A stretch of DNA of 39,838 bases from Oscillospiraceae bacterium (GTDB lineage: Bacteria > Bacillota > Clostridia > Oscillospirales > Ruminococcaceae), in the NCBI GenBank assembly GCA_017550285.1, contig JAFZPP010000030.1, positions 1 through 39,838 of the forward strand, read 5' to 3'. The notes beneath the pieces were generated by a model that was not told where the DNA came from, did no database searches, and was given only the letters and a program-made list of their open reading frames with translations. A program made the translations under genes and the position numbers. This document shows, piece by piece, positions 1-7,550 of this stretch (the first letter of the stretch is position 1; the number at the start of each line of letters is the position of its first letter).

Positions 1-150
1 GTCAATATCAAAAAAGCCGCAATGTCCGATGATAGAATTATCCTGCTTTTGCGCAATTCCCCATCTGATTCTTTGTTTCTCATCAAAAAATCTCTGCATA
101 CCGGTGATTATTCTTTGAATGTTTGCGATATCATGCACAGCTGTAAGTGG
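1..150 (-). pseudogene. GNAT acetyltransferase fragment, cut by window edge and IS21-type element
   Basis: Translating the minus strand from about 150 to 1 gives an open stretch with the segments RWGIAQKQDNSIIGHCGFFD and HDIANIQRIITGM. These match the acceptor-side and central strands of RimJ/RimL-type GNAT N-acetyltransferases, in which a basic-WGI segment is followed by a conserved I-G-x-x-G-F/I turn. The expected N-terminal strand and start codon are absent: going rightward the similarity stops near the tandem repeats of the IS21-type left end. The rest of the protein would lie beyond base 1. I infer a gene interrupted by the insertion element. The family call rests on motif recognition over roughly 50 residues, so the exact substrate is unknown. 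Confidence 0.55.
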
Positions 151-191
151 TATAATAAAACGTACAGAATCGGCCAATAAAAGCATACAAT

Positions 192-233
192 GATTCGCCA
201 CGAAATATACAGGTTCTCGCCACGAACTGTACA
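192..233 (+). repeat. Tandem repeats at the left end of the IS21-type element
   Basis: The 9-mer CGCCACGAA occurs at 196-204 and again at 218-226, a period of 22 bp, inside a slightly degenerate repeated unit. A further partial copy (ATCGGCCAA) is seen near 170-178. IS21-family elements are known to carry several repeated transposase-binding sites just inside their ends, so this is probably the left end of the element upstream of istA. The outer terminal base of the element cannot be fixed from this window because the right end is missing. Confidence 0.5.
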
Positions 234-300
234 ACGCGTTTTCTATGGTATAATAAAGGAAACCATGGAAAAGGCGGTGCAGAGAATGAAAGGAATCGAA

Positions 301-1689
301 ATGTATGCGAAAATCCAAGAGCTGAAAGAGCTCGGTATGAGCCAGAATGCAGTTGCAGCACAGCTCGGCATCAACCGTGCGACTGTACGGCATTACTGGA
401 ACATGAGTGCCGATGAGTACAGCAAATACTGCTGTTCTATCCGAAGAATCAGCATCCTTGATCAATACAAGAGCATTATCGCAGGATGGATCATGCGGTT
501 TCCCTGCATCTCATCTGCCCAGATCTGCGACTGGCTCAAAGAAAACTATCCGTATGACTTCAAGGAACGCACTGTCAGCCGGTATGTCAAGGCACTGCGC
601 GAAGAACTGGGCATTCCAAGATCGGCTTCTCCGAGGGAGTATGCTGCTGTTGAAGAACTGCCGCCCGGCTTGCAGACACAAGTAGATTTCGGAGAAATGG
701 CGCTGCCGAATGCAGACGGGACAGGCAGTACAAAAGTCCGGTTCGCAGCGTTTGTGTTATCCCATTCACGATATAAGTTTGTATATTTCCAGAGCAGACC
801 GTTCCACACTGTTGACCTGATTACAGCTATGAATGAGTGCTTTGCGTATTTCGGCGGCATGACAGAAGAATATGTATTCGATCAGGACAGTGTCGTATGC
901 GTTGCTGAGAATGCCGGGGACATTATCTATACGCATGAATTTGAAGCTTTTCGGCAGAGATGCGGCTTTCGAGTGCATCTTTGTCGTGCGGCAGATCCGG
1001 AAAGCAAGGGAAAGATCGAAAATGTCGTCCGTTATGTGAAACACGGATTCCTCGAAAACAGGCTTTATCCGTTCGATGACAGCACGCTCAACCATTGCGG
1101 TGTCTCATGGCTTGAACGGACTGCAAATGCGAAGCAGCACGGAACAACACACAAGGTTCCTGCTGAAGTGTTCCGCGAAGAACGCGAACACCTGCGGCCT
1201 CTGCCGGATACTGTTGAAAGCTGTTCAGCAACAATTCTTCGGACTGTCCGGAAAGATAATACGATCGTTTATTGCTCTAATCGGTATTCTGTTCCGATCG
1301 GTACATATACCACTCAGAAAGAAGTCGAGATCGAAGCTGTTGACGGGATCCTGAAGGTCTATACTGTTTTTCATGAACCGATCTGTGAGCACAGGATCTC
1401 GCCGGAAAGAGGAAAGCTGATCAAAAACACGAATCATGACCGTGATACCAGCAGTCCGATTGATGCATTGCAGGAAACATTGAATGAACAGCTTGACTGG
1501 GAAGCAGAGACTTTTCTTGCAGGCATAGAACATGCCGCCTCCATTACTGAAAGCGGCATGTTAGCTACTTATTCAATAAAGTACTCATCTGCAAAAGAAA
1601 ATCACCCTTTTCGTCTGGAAGCAAGCGGTAATTCTCTACCAACAGCCTTTCTTTCTCGGAGAGGTAGGATGCGCTGTCATCAGTGCTGA
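301..1689 (+). pseudogene. istA: IS21-family transposase IstA, 3'-truncated, without IstB
   Basis: IstA cuts and joins DNA with the AAA+ helper IstB. The N-terminus has a helix-turn-helix (MSQNAVAAQLGINRATVRHY), followed by a DDE integrase core with QVDFGEMA (first Asp), FDQDSVV (second Asp) and ADPESKGKIENVVRYVKHGF (catalytic Glu in the SKGKIE segment), then the beta-barrel-like C-terminal region. I prefer the ATG at 301, because AAAGGA sits six bases upstream; 265 and 190 are in-frame alternatives. After about base 1530 the reading frame no longer looks like IstA. It runs antisense through an HTH pseudogene and stops at 1689, so the native C-terminus and the whole istB gene are missing. The element is probably immobile by itself. 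Family assignment is firm; the exact deletion point is inferred. Confidence 0.8.
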
Positions 1690-1847
1690 ATAATTCGGCT
1701 AAAGTGATGCCTAATGGCACAATCAAACGCTCCAAAGTATCAAGTGAGGGGTTGCGCCGCCCATTTTCGAGATCGCTTATATAGTTAGGCGAAATACCCG
1801 TATCTTTAGATGTTCAGTAATGATAACCTGCTTGATTCTCTGAGAAA
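1565..1847 (-). pseudogene. XRE-type HTH regulator, broken
   Basis: Reading the minus strand in the ParB frame past the ParB stop gives FSENQAGYHY, an in-frame TGA, then TSKDTGISPNYISDLENGRR, a clear second half of an XRE/Cro helix-turn-helix. It is followed by NPSLDTLERLIVPLGITLAE and a C-terminal tail ending LLNK with a TAG stop at 1565-1567. The first HTH helix is missing or scrambled and there is no start codon with a ribosome site, so no functional repressor can be made. Its 3' half lies antisense to the end of the istA frame, showing that the IS remnant and this gene are joined here. It may be a former regulator of the mobile element, expressed after parB. Confidence 0.7.
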
Positions 1848-1849
1848 CA

Positions 1850-2797
1850 TTAGTGTTTATAAGCCTCAACTCCAAAATACAACTTCAAAGCCTTTTCAAT
1901 CGTGTCCTCAATTTCCTCCGGCTTGGCATCTTCCTTGAAATAGTGTGCGAATTTTGCCCGCGGCAGCTTGTAGCTACCTGTTGTCTGCGGCTTGGATTCC
2001 ATGAGAATCGAAAGAAGTACATCGCTGTTCAGATTGCCGCTTGCGGAAAACCGCCGGATTTTACCCGCCTGTGCCATTGTCGGATAGACTTTCTCCGATC
2101 TGATACTGTCAAGCAGCCACGCCTGTTCATCTGCTGTCAGATACGACAGCTCTACTGCTGGTCTGAATCCGAGCTGACGGGTATCGACCATTTTCAGAAG
2201 CTCCGGAAGCAGAAATGTTAAGCGAACATACCGCTTGATTTGTGCTGCGCTTTCGCCGGATTGAGAGGCAAGCTGCTCACTTGATCTCTGTCCGGTTAAT
2301 TGGGCTCCATTGGAGCCCAATTCTTTTTCGGACACCCGACCGGCTTTTCTTTTCAACGCATCAAGGCGCATTTTGTATGCAAATGCTTTCTCGCTCGGCA
2401 ATATTTCAGAGCGCTGAAAGTTGCTCTCGACCATGCGCAGCACTGCGTCATCATGGGAAAGCTCCACAATCTCGCAAGGAATCACGGTCAATCCGGCGAG
2501 CTGACAGGCGTGCTTGCGGCGGTGTCCGCTGATCATTTCGTAATGTTCACTGGCTTTCCGCGTCACCGTTGCCGGTGTCAGAACGCCATGCTCACGGATG
2601 CTTTCGACAAGCTGCATCATGTCATCGTCGTCCCGGACATGGAACGGATGATCTGGGAAATCATCTATCCGGTCGATTTCAATATCAATAATCCGCTTGG
2701 CAACGGCTGCCTTCCGCTGTTCCTCGCGCTCGGATGCAGATGCAAAGATGTCTGCCAGCGGTTTGCAGGCACCGGTGAGATCAAGTTTACCACTCAT
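1850..2797 (-). CDS. parB: ParB/Spo0J-family partition protein
   Basis: This 315-residue DNA-binding partition protein would load on a centromere-like site and work with the adjacent ParA. The N-terminal ParB/sulfiredoxin fold spans roughly residues 35-130, with the box GVLTPATVTRK, the phosphate-binding segment MISGHRRKHACQLAG and the helix MVESNFQRSEILPSEKAFAY. A central HTH (residues about 165-200, SEQLASQSGESAAQIKRYVR) would contact DNA. The C-terminus resembles that of mobile-element ParB/RepB proteins rather than chromosomal Spo0J. The start overlaps the ParA stop as ATGA, which implies translational coupling. Its place downstream of a relaxase says it belongs to the mobile element and probably stabilises an excised or replicating form. 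No parS site was identified. Confidence 0.9.
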   Translation of the reverse strand: MSGKLDLTGACKPLADIFASASEREEQRKAAVAKRIIDIEIDRIDDFPDHPFHVRDDDDMMQLVESIREHGVLTPATVTRKASEHYEMISGHRRKHACQLAGLTVIPCEIVELSHDDAVLRMVESNFQRSEILPSEKAFAYKMRLDALKRKAGRVSEKELGSNGAQLTGQRSSEQLASQSGESAAQIKRYVRLTFLLPELLKMVDTRQLGFRPAVELSYLTADEQAWLLDSIRSEKVYPTMAQAGKIRRFSASGNLNSDVLLSILMESKPQTTGSYKLPRAKFAHYFKEDAKPEEIEDTIEKALKLYFGVEAYKH

Positions 2798-3600
2798 ACG
2801 GCAGTCTCCTTCTTAACATTCCGGTATGCCAGAAGCTCATTTGTCAGTTCAGTATATGCCGCAGCAACTTTGCTTTTCGGTGCATAGTGCAGCAGACTGC
2901 TTCCGCTTGCCGGTGCTTCGGCAGCTTTCGTGCCGGTCGGGATTCTGGTATCGAATACCCGGATGCAGCTGCCGTAGGTTTCGGTGACGGTCGCCGCGAT
3001 CTGCTCGGAAAGATTCGTTCCGTTGAACATCGTAAACAGAACGCCCTCTATTTCCAGATTCGGATTGATCCGATACCGCACGCTGCTGATCGTCTGGAAA
3101 AGCTGCTGCAAGCCCTTGATCGGCAGAAACTTCGTTTCGACCGGAATCAGGATGCTGTCTGCTGCCGCCAGTGCGTTGATGGTCAGCATTCCGAGGGAGG
3201 GCATACAGTCGATCAGGATAAAGTCGTATTCATCCCTGATCTGTGCAATCACGCCGGAAAGGATATATTCCCGGCTCATAGCGTGAATCATCGAAACATC
3301 TACAGACGCCAGCTCAATATTCGCCGGAAGATAGTCCACGCCCTCTGCATGATGCCGAATGCAGTTTCTTACGTCGTACTGCTCACGATTCATCTCCCGT
3401 ATCATAATCGATGCCAGGGTATCGGTCTGCGCATCTGCATCTCCGATACCGAGACTGACAGACAGGCTTCCCTGTGGATCAGCGTCAATCAGAAGCACCC
3501 GCTGACCAGCTGCTGCAAGCCCCACACCAAGATTTACGGTCGTGGTGGTCTTGCCGACACCGCCTTTCTGATTACATACTGCTATAATTCTCGTGTTCAT
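2794..3600 (-). CDS. parA: ParA/Soj-family partition ATPase
   Basis: A 268-residue deviant Walker ATPase that uses nucleotide-dependent DNA binding to move ParB-bound DNA. Visible motifs are the deviant Walker A KGGVGKTTTTVNLG near the N-terminus, the A' motif LLIDADPQGSLS, and the Walker B segment FILIDCMPSLGMLTINAL. I chose the ATG at 3600 because GAGGA lies eight bases upstream; an in-frame ATG at 3618 has no comparable site. The start lies inside the 3' end of the relaxase gene (29-base overlap) and the stop overlaps parB. Chromosomal soj/spo0J pairs look similar, but the neighbours (relaxase, RepA, integrase) place this pair on the mobile element. Confidence 0.93.
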   Translation of the reverse strand: MNTRIIAVCNQKGGVGKTTTTVNLGVGLAAAGQRVLLIDADPQGSLSVSLGIGDADAQTDTLASIMIREMNREQYDVRNCIRHHAEGVDYLPANIELASVDVSMIHAMSREYILSGVIAQIRDEYDFILIDCMPSLGMLTINALAAADSILIPVETKFLPIKGLQQLFQTISSVRYRINPNLEIEGVLFTMFNGTNLSEQIAATVTETYGSCIRVFDTRIPTGTKAAEAPASGSSLLHYAPKSKVAAAYTELTNELLAYRNVKKETAV

Positions 3601-5452
3601 TTGTTTTTTCCTCGTCATACAATTTACCTTCTGTTTGCCGGATTCTCTTCTCGGTTTCTATGAGGGAATTCACATAGGTGTGGTTCCGCACGCTTTCCAT
3701 GATGCTCAGGGAATCCGTGATCTGTTTCAGTTCGTCCCGGATCTGACCGTGGACTTCTGATGCCTTTTGTAGTTTCTCCTCCCCTGCTTTTATAAGGTAA
3801 TCTATACGACGGTAATTCCCGGCATTGATGTCGGGATATTGACTGACAGTTGCTTTGGCTTGTTCCGTCGTAAATTGTTCAGAGGACTTCCCCTCAAAAA
3901 CGATTCCTATTTTTTCTTTCAGCTCCAGAAAAAATTTCAGATCTTTTTCCACTGTCTCAACTTGTTCGTATTTGCTTTGCGCCTCTTTCTCGAGCATTTC
4001 TGCTTTCTGACGAATGGATTCAGGTGTCATGCCTTCATTGAGCAGCTGATTCAACGAAAGCAGCTTATCCAGTTCAGCATCATTTACCCAGCTGAACGGA
4101 AGCGCCTGTTTTTTTCGCCGCATAGGGAGCAAACCTTGTGAGAATACCTGAATATAATATCGGGTTTCCTTCAATACGAGAACAGACGATGCTTTTACTG
4201 TACTGCGTTCTTTTATCGCAGTATCCAGACGTTCCTCGAATCGCATTTTTGAAGCTAACCGTTTGCGGATTGACAGCTCATCGTAGTATTCACCGAGCGA
4301 TTTTAATCGGATATACCGCTCTCCATACGGTGGCATCACAGAGAGATGTTGGCCAGTTTTGACAGCAAAGCCCTTTGCCTGCAATTTCTCAAGAAACATA
4401 TCAAAGTCAGTTGACTGATACATGGTCAGGTCAATATCATCCCGCAGCCGCTCTCTGATGGTAGAAGCCGGCGAACGATAGCTCTTTTCGATCCGGCGTA
4501 TCTCATCAACATAGCACAATTGCGCCTCAAACCCGTGATCTGTCTCATGAAACGGAATTTTACGATTTGCCAGTTGATCCAGCACAAAGGACAGCTTCGA
4601 CGCATCCGAATAGTAAAACGTCCGGTAAGGAGATTCCTTTTCGCGCTGCAATCTTGTCGTCTGTGCTGATAATTCCGCAATCTGCTGCTTCAGGTTCGGC
4701 ACGACAGATGCCGGTTCGATTTTTTGAGAACGGCGGAGTAATTCAGTCATCCGCTTTCTGTCCTGCGTTCGCTTATACTCGTCAACTGTCATATGCGCAT
4801 AATGAGCCTGCTTATCCTCACGCTGAAAGCCATGCTGTATGAGAATCTGCTCCATTACGACACGTTCAGATTTTTCCCAGCCGATCACCGATGAATCATA
4901 CTTGTTTCGTGCAGCAAATCCCATTTCAATCAGTGCTGCTTTCATGGAAACGCCCTTTGACAATCCTTTTTGCCGTCCCTTCGTATAGAACGGAATGAAG
5001 TCGATATGTAAATGCGGACTTGCTTCGTCCATGTGCAGGACAGCATTAAAGATATGCAGATTCGGATTGCGCTGTTGAAAGCCGTTCATGTATTCGATCA
5101 GCATTTGTCTGGCAGCATCGCCGGCTGCACTGCCGCACGGCGCGTTCGTACAATCACCGAACTGCACGATCACTTCATAATACGGTTCCTCGCGGTGACT
5201 GTCCTTGACATGCTGACAGTAGTCATGGATTCTCCGGCAGGGGCGATTCTGCTTCGCGTTGTAAGCTTCCAGCGCTTCAGAGAACAATGCAGCATAAGCA
5301 TCTTCCAGACGTTCCCTCTGAAACTGGATGTTTTCGCAGGTGCGCTCCGGCATGATATTCGATGCAGAAAACTCACGGTTGTTATGCGCAAGGTTCGCAC
5401 CATGCGGTGCGCTGGGCTTGCCGAGCCGGAAGCTGATACTCATTTGGTTCAT
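3572..5452 (-). CDS. mob: MobV-family relaxase (plasmid recombination/mobilization, Pre/Mob)
   Basis: This 626-residue protein should nick the element at oriT and lead the single strand into a recipient, using the conjugation machinery of another element. MobV motifs are visible: HNNRE near residue 25 (the HxxR motif I) and LHMDEASPHLHIDFIPF near residue 145 (motif III, HxDExxPHxH, metal-binding). The C-terminal half has long charged helices (about residues 260-600), probably coiled coil. Ribosome site AAGGA lies seven bases before the ATG at 5452. No type IV secretion genes are present in the window, so the element would be mobilizable and not self-transmissible. An inverted repeat just upstream (5532-5563) is a candidate oriT. 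Confidence 0.92.
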   Translation of the reverse strand: MNQMSISFRLGKPSAPHGANLAHNNREFSASNIMPERTCENIQFQRERLEDAYAALFSEALEAYNAKQNRPCRRIHDYCQHVKDSHREEPYYEVIVQFGDCTNAPCGSAAGDAARQMLIEYMNGFQQRNPNLHIFNAVLHMDEASPHLHIDFIPFYTKGRQKGLSKGVSMKAALIEMGFAARNKYDSSVIGWEKSERVVMEQILIQHGFQREDKQAHYAHMTVDEYKRTQDRKRMTELLRRSQKIEPASVVPNLKQQIAELSAQTTRLQREKESPYRTFYYSDASKLSFVLDQLANRKIPFHETDHGFEAQLCYVDEIRRIEKSYRSPASTIRERLRDDIDLTMYQSTDFDMFLEKLQAKGFAVKTGQHLSVMPPYGERYIRLKSLGEYYDELSIRKRLASKMRFEERLDTAIKERSTVKASSVLVLKETRYYIQVFSQGLLPMRRKKQALPFSWVNDAELDKLLSLNQLLNEGMTPESIRQKAEMLEKEAQSKYEQVETVEKDLKFFLELKEKIGIVFEGKSSEQFTTEQAKATVSQYPDINAGNYRRIDYLIKAGEEKLQKASEVHGQIRDELKQITDSLSIMESVRNHTYVNSLIETEKRIRQTEGKLYDEEKTNEHENYSSM

Positions 5453-5531
5453 GGTGCTTTCCTTTCTTTTTCAGTTTTGAACGTCCCCCAAGCTGCCTGT
5501 GCGTACTTTTTGTGTAGTTGACCCAATATCC

Positions 5532-5563
5532 GTATCGTACCCCCGTGAAGGCGCGTACAATAC
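5532..5563. other. Candidate oriT: near-perfect inverted repeat upstream of mob
   Basis: GTATCGTAC (5532-5540) and GTACAATAC (5555-5563) are inverted copies with one mismatch, separated by 14 bases. They lie in the gap between the mob start and the small upstream ORF. MobV relaxases are known to nick at a short inverted-repeat site next to their own gene, so position and shape fit an origin of transfer. The sequence does not match the classical RSA consensus that I remember from Gram-positive Pre/Mob plasmids, so the call is an inference. Confidence 0.35.
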
Positions 5564-5587
5564 AGATTACGGGCTGCCGTTCGGACG

Positions 5588-5956
5588 TCAGAGGGACTTA
5601 CCGGATAATTTCTGCTCCGCAGATTGGGCGTTTCCCAAACCCTTTTTATGAATCTGACCGATTTCCGGATAGTAGTCTTTCTCGATTGCCAGAACGGAAG
5701 AAAGAAAAATAGCCGTCAGACGGATAAAACTTGCCGCTTCGTTCTCGAAAAAGAACAAAGACACTTTATCCGTATCCATTTGATTGAAGGTGCGCCCGTG
5801 CTGAATGATTTTCCGTTTCAGCTTTTCAGCATCAACCGAATAAATATTAGATGTGTCCGCGGCAGAAATACAATTTAATGCTTGCAGAACCGCATTTATC
5901 TGTTCGCGTTCCAGGATAACCCCAACTTGCCCTTTTTTGTGATTTGTGCTATTCAT
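5588..5956 (-). CDS. Small protein of unknown function between repA and mob
   Basis: A 122-residue protein that I do not recognise. It begins MNSTNHKKGQVGVILEREQI and has a moderately hydrophobic segment around residues 75-90 (AASFIRLTAIFLSSVLAI), which looks more like an amphipathic or buried helix than a clear membrane anchor. It has no signal peptide and no recognisable DNA-binding motif. A G-rich ribosome site lies about six bases before the ATG. The gene sits in the leftward operon between repA and mob, just downstream of the six-hexamer inverted array and upstream of the putative oriT. By position it could be a relaxosome or replication accessory factor; nothing in the sequence proves this. 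Confidence 0.6.
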   Translation of the reverse strand: MNSTNHKKGQVGVILEREQINAVLQALNCISAADTSNIYSVDAEKLKRKIIQHGRTFNQMDTDKVSLFFFENEAASFIRLTAIFLSSVLAIEKDYYPEIGQIHKKGLGNAQSAEQKLSGKSL

Positions 5957-5995
5957 ACAAATCCCCCCCTAATTCTTGTTTGATTATTCTACGCG

Positions 5996-6079
5996 GCGTG
6001 ACGGTCGTGACGATGGTGACGATCTTTTAGACATACCCCCACCCTCAAAACATCGTCACGATCGTCACGGATCGTCACG
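5996..6079. repeat. Iteron-like array: three GTGACG facing three CGTCAC
   Basis: GTGACG occurs at 5998, 6007 and 6016 (spacing 9), and CGTCAC occurs at 6054, 6063 and 6073 (spacing 9 and 10). The two triplets face each other and form imperfect inverted arms of about 29 bp around a central 26-base spacer containing a C-rich tract. It lies directly after the repA stop (6082) and before the small ORF start. Short directly repeated hexamers near a replication initiator are typical of iterons. Alternatives are a regulator-binding site or a structured transcript end. Confidence 0.55.
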
Positions 6080-6081
6080 CT

Positions 6082-7227
6082 TTACTCGGCTTGCAGCAAG
6101 AGCTGAATACTCCGACCGTTATGAGAACGACTGTTAGAATACTGAATATTGTACGCCGCAGAAAGACGACCGGCATTGACATTCAGCTTGAGTGTCAGCG
6201 TGTTCGGCTTCATATCCAGCCCGAGCGCCGCAACCAGTTCTGTCGCCGTGCCGTTCCATTCCGGATGCTCCGGCGTCACGAGCTTGGAGATTGCATCGAG
6301 CAAAGGCTCCGGCGGTTCCTGCCACAGATCATTTTCCTTTTTCTCCAAATCCCACGAGAGCTTTACAGGATTGCGTGTAAGATATAGCCGCTGATCCTGC
6401 TGATCGCGCCCGGAGATTTCAAGAATCGCAGAAGCACTGGTGCGTTTCTCCTTATGAAGAAGAAACGCACCGTCCGCTGCGCCGAGCAGACCGTTCGTAC
6501 CGGAGATCATATCGAACTTGTCATCCGACTGCTGTTTTCGCGTGTGATGCACGAGCATCAGACAGATATGATACTTGTCCGCAAATCGTTTCAGCTTTGT
6601 GATAACCTCGTAGTCACTTGCGTAACTGTATGCATCGCTGCTGATTTCCCGTATTTTTTGCAGCGTGTCGATGATGATGAGTGATGTATCCTTATGCCGC
6701 CCGATGAATCCGGAAAGCTGTTCGTCCAGACCTTTGCCGATCTGATTTGCTGTGATCGAGAAATAAAGCCGGTCGGATTCGGCTGTGCCGAACATCCGGT
6801 ACAGGCGTTCCTGCAACCGGCGGTAATCATCTTCGAGTGCGAGATAAAGCACCGTGCCCTGCCGCACCGGATACTCCCATAAGGGAGTACCCGTGCTGAC
6901 ATGGTAGGCGAGCTGCGCCATGAAAAAACTTTTGCCGAGCTTCGGCGCACCGACAAACAGATAGGTGCCGGTATAGAGCAATCCGTCGATGATCGGGGGC
7001 TTTCGCTGGAATATACGCTCGTATAGTTCCTGCATTGAAATCGTTGCCAGGAAAGATGGATCCAGCATCCGCAGCAAATCAATCTGCATCTGCGAAAAAG
7101 TTTCGTCTGGCATCTTGCATTCCTGCGCGTTTTCTGGTATAATAGTAGTGTCAATTATAGACGGTGACTGCTCCGCATCTGCTGCAACAGATGATTCCGG
7201 AGCGGTCATTTTTTTGTGCTCGTCCAT
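6082..7227 (-). CDS. RepA-like hexameric replicative helicase/AAA ATPase
   Basis: A 381-residue RecA-fold ATPase of the AAA_25 type, the family that includes plasmid RepA helicases. Motifs: Walker A GAPKLGKSFFMAQ (about residue 93), a DnaB-like second motif VLYLALEDDYRRLQERL, Walker B SLIIIDTLQKI, and the segment LMLVHHTRK followed by ISGTNGLLGAADG, typical of the family. The C-terminal 80 residues probably form a small helical domain. The start at 7227 overlaps the end of the upstream RHH gene by 22 bases and has GGAG five bases upstream. It probably unwinds the element's origin after excision or transfer; the facing hexamer array immediately downstream is the obvious candidate target. Nothing resembling a separate primase was seen. 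Confidence 0.85.
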   Translation of the reverse strand: MDEHKKMTAPESSVAADAEQSPSIIDTTIIPENAQECKMPDETFSQMQIDLLRMLDPSFLATISMQELYERIFQRKPPIIDGLLYTGTYLFVGAPKLGKSFFMAQLAYHVSTGTPLWEYPVRQGTVLYLALEDDYRRLQERLYRMFGTAESDRLYFSITANQIGKGLDEQLSGFIGRHKDTSLIIIDTLQKIREISSDAYSYASDYEVITKLKRFADKYHICLMLVHHTRKQQSDDKFDMISGTNGLLGAADGAFLLHKEKRTSASAILEISGRDQQDQRLYLTRNPVKLSWDLEKKENDLWQEPPEPLLDAISKLVTPEHPEWNGTATELVAALGLDMKPNTLTLKLNVNAGRLSAAYNIQYSNSRSHNGRSIQLLLQAE

Positions 7228-7550
7228 TCGCTCTCCACCTTCATTCCTTTCATGATTTCTGCAATTTGTGCGATCAGTGCAAGCAGTTCGTCATTGACAG
7301 TTCCGCCGCTTTCAATGCGACGCAGCTCTTCTAATACCTCTGCAAGCTGATTTTTGAGTGCTTTGTAGACTTTCGGATTGCCCTGCACAATAATGTCACG
7401 GTTCAGCAGCCGTCTGGCGATGTATTCTCTTTTCGTCAGACCGGAAAGTGCGACCAGCCGGTTCAGCAGATCATTTTCTTCCGGAGATACGCGAAAACTC
7501 GCGCTCACTGAACGAAACCGCCCATGTGCATCAAGTTTCTTCTGCGACAT
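7206..7550 (-). CDS. Ribbon-helix-helix accessory protein, MobC-like
   Basis: A 114-residue protein with an N-terminal RHH-like fold: a short basic strand (RSVSASFRVSPEENDLLNRL), then helices with LSGLTKREYIARRLL. The second half (KALKNQLAEVLEELRRIES and the following residues) is strongly helical and probably forms a coiled coil. Such proteins are often annotated as relaxosome MobC or as plasmid copy-control and transfer regulators. I use the ATG at 7550, with AAGGA five bases upstream; the upstream extension of the reading frame is antisense-like noise inside the integrase gene. It overlaps the integrase stop by 20 bases, so int, this gene and repA are probably translated from one message. 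The DNA target is unknown. Confidence 0.75.
   Translation of the reverse strand: MSQKKLDAHGRFRSVSASFRVSPEENDLLNRLVALSGLTKREYIARRLLNRDIIVQGNPKVYKALKNQLAEVLEELRRIESGGTVNDELLALIAQIAEIMKGMKVESEWTSTKK

Noticed and set aside
1850-3600. Chromosomal soj/spo0J partition locus near the replication origin
   Set aside because: The neighbours are a relaxase, a RepA-like ATPase and an integrase, and no origin-region genes such as dnaA, rsmG or mnmG are present.
5996-6079. CRISPR-like array
   Set aside because: The repeated unit is only 6 bases with 3-base gaps and is arranged in two opposite triplets, unlike direct repeats with unique spacers.
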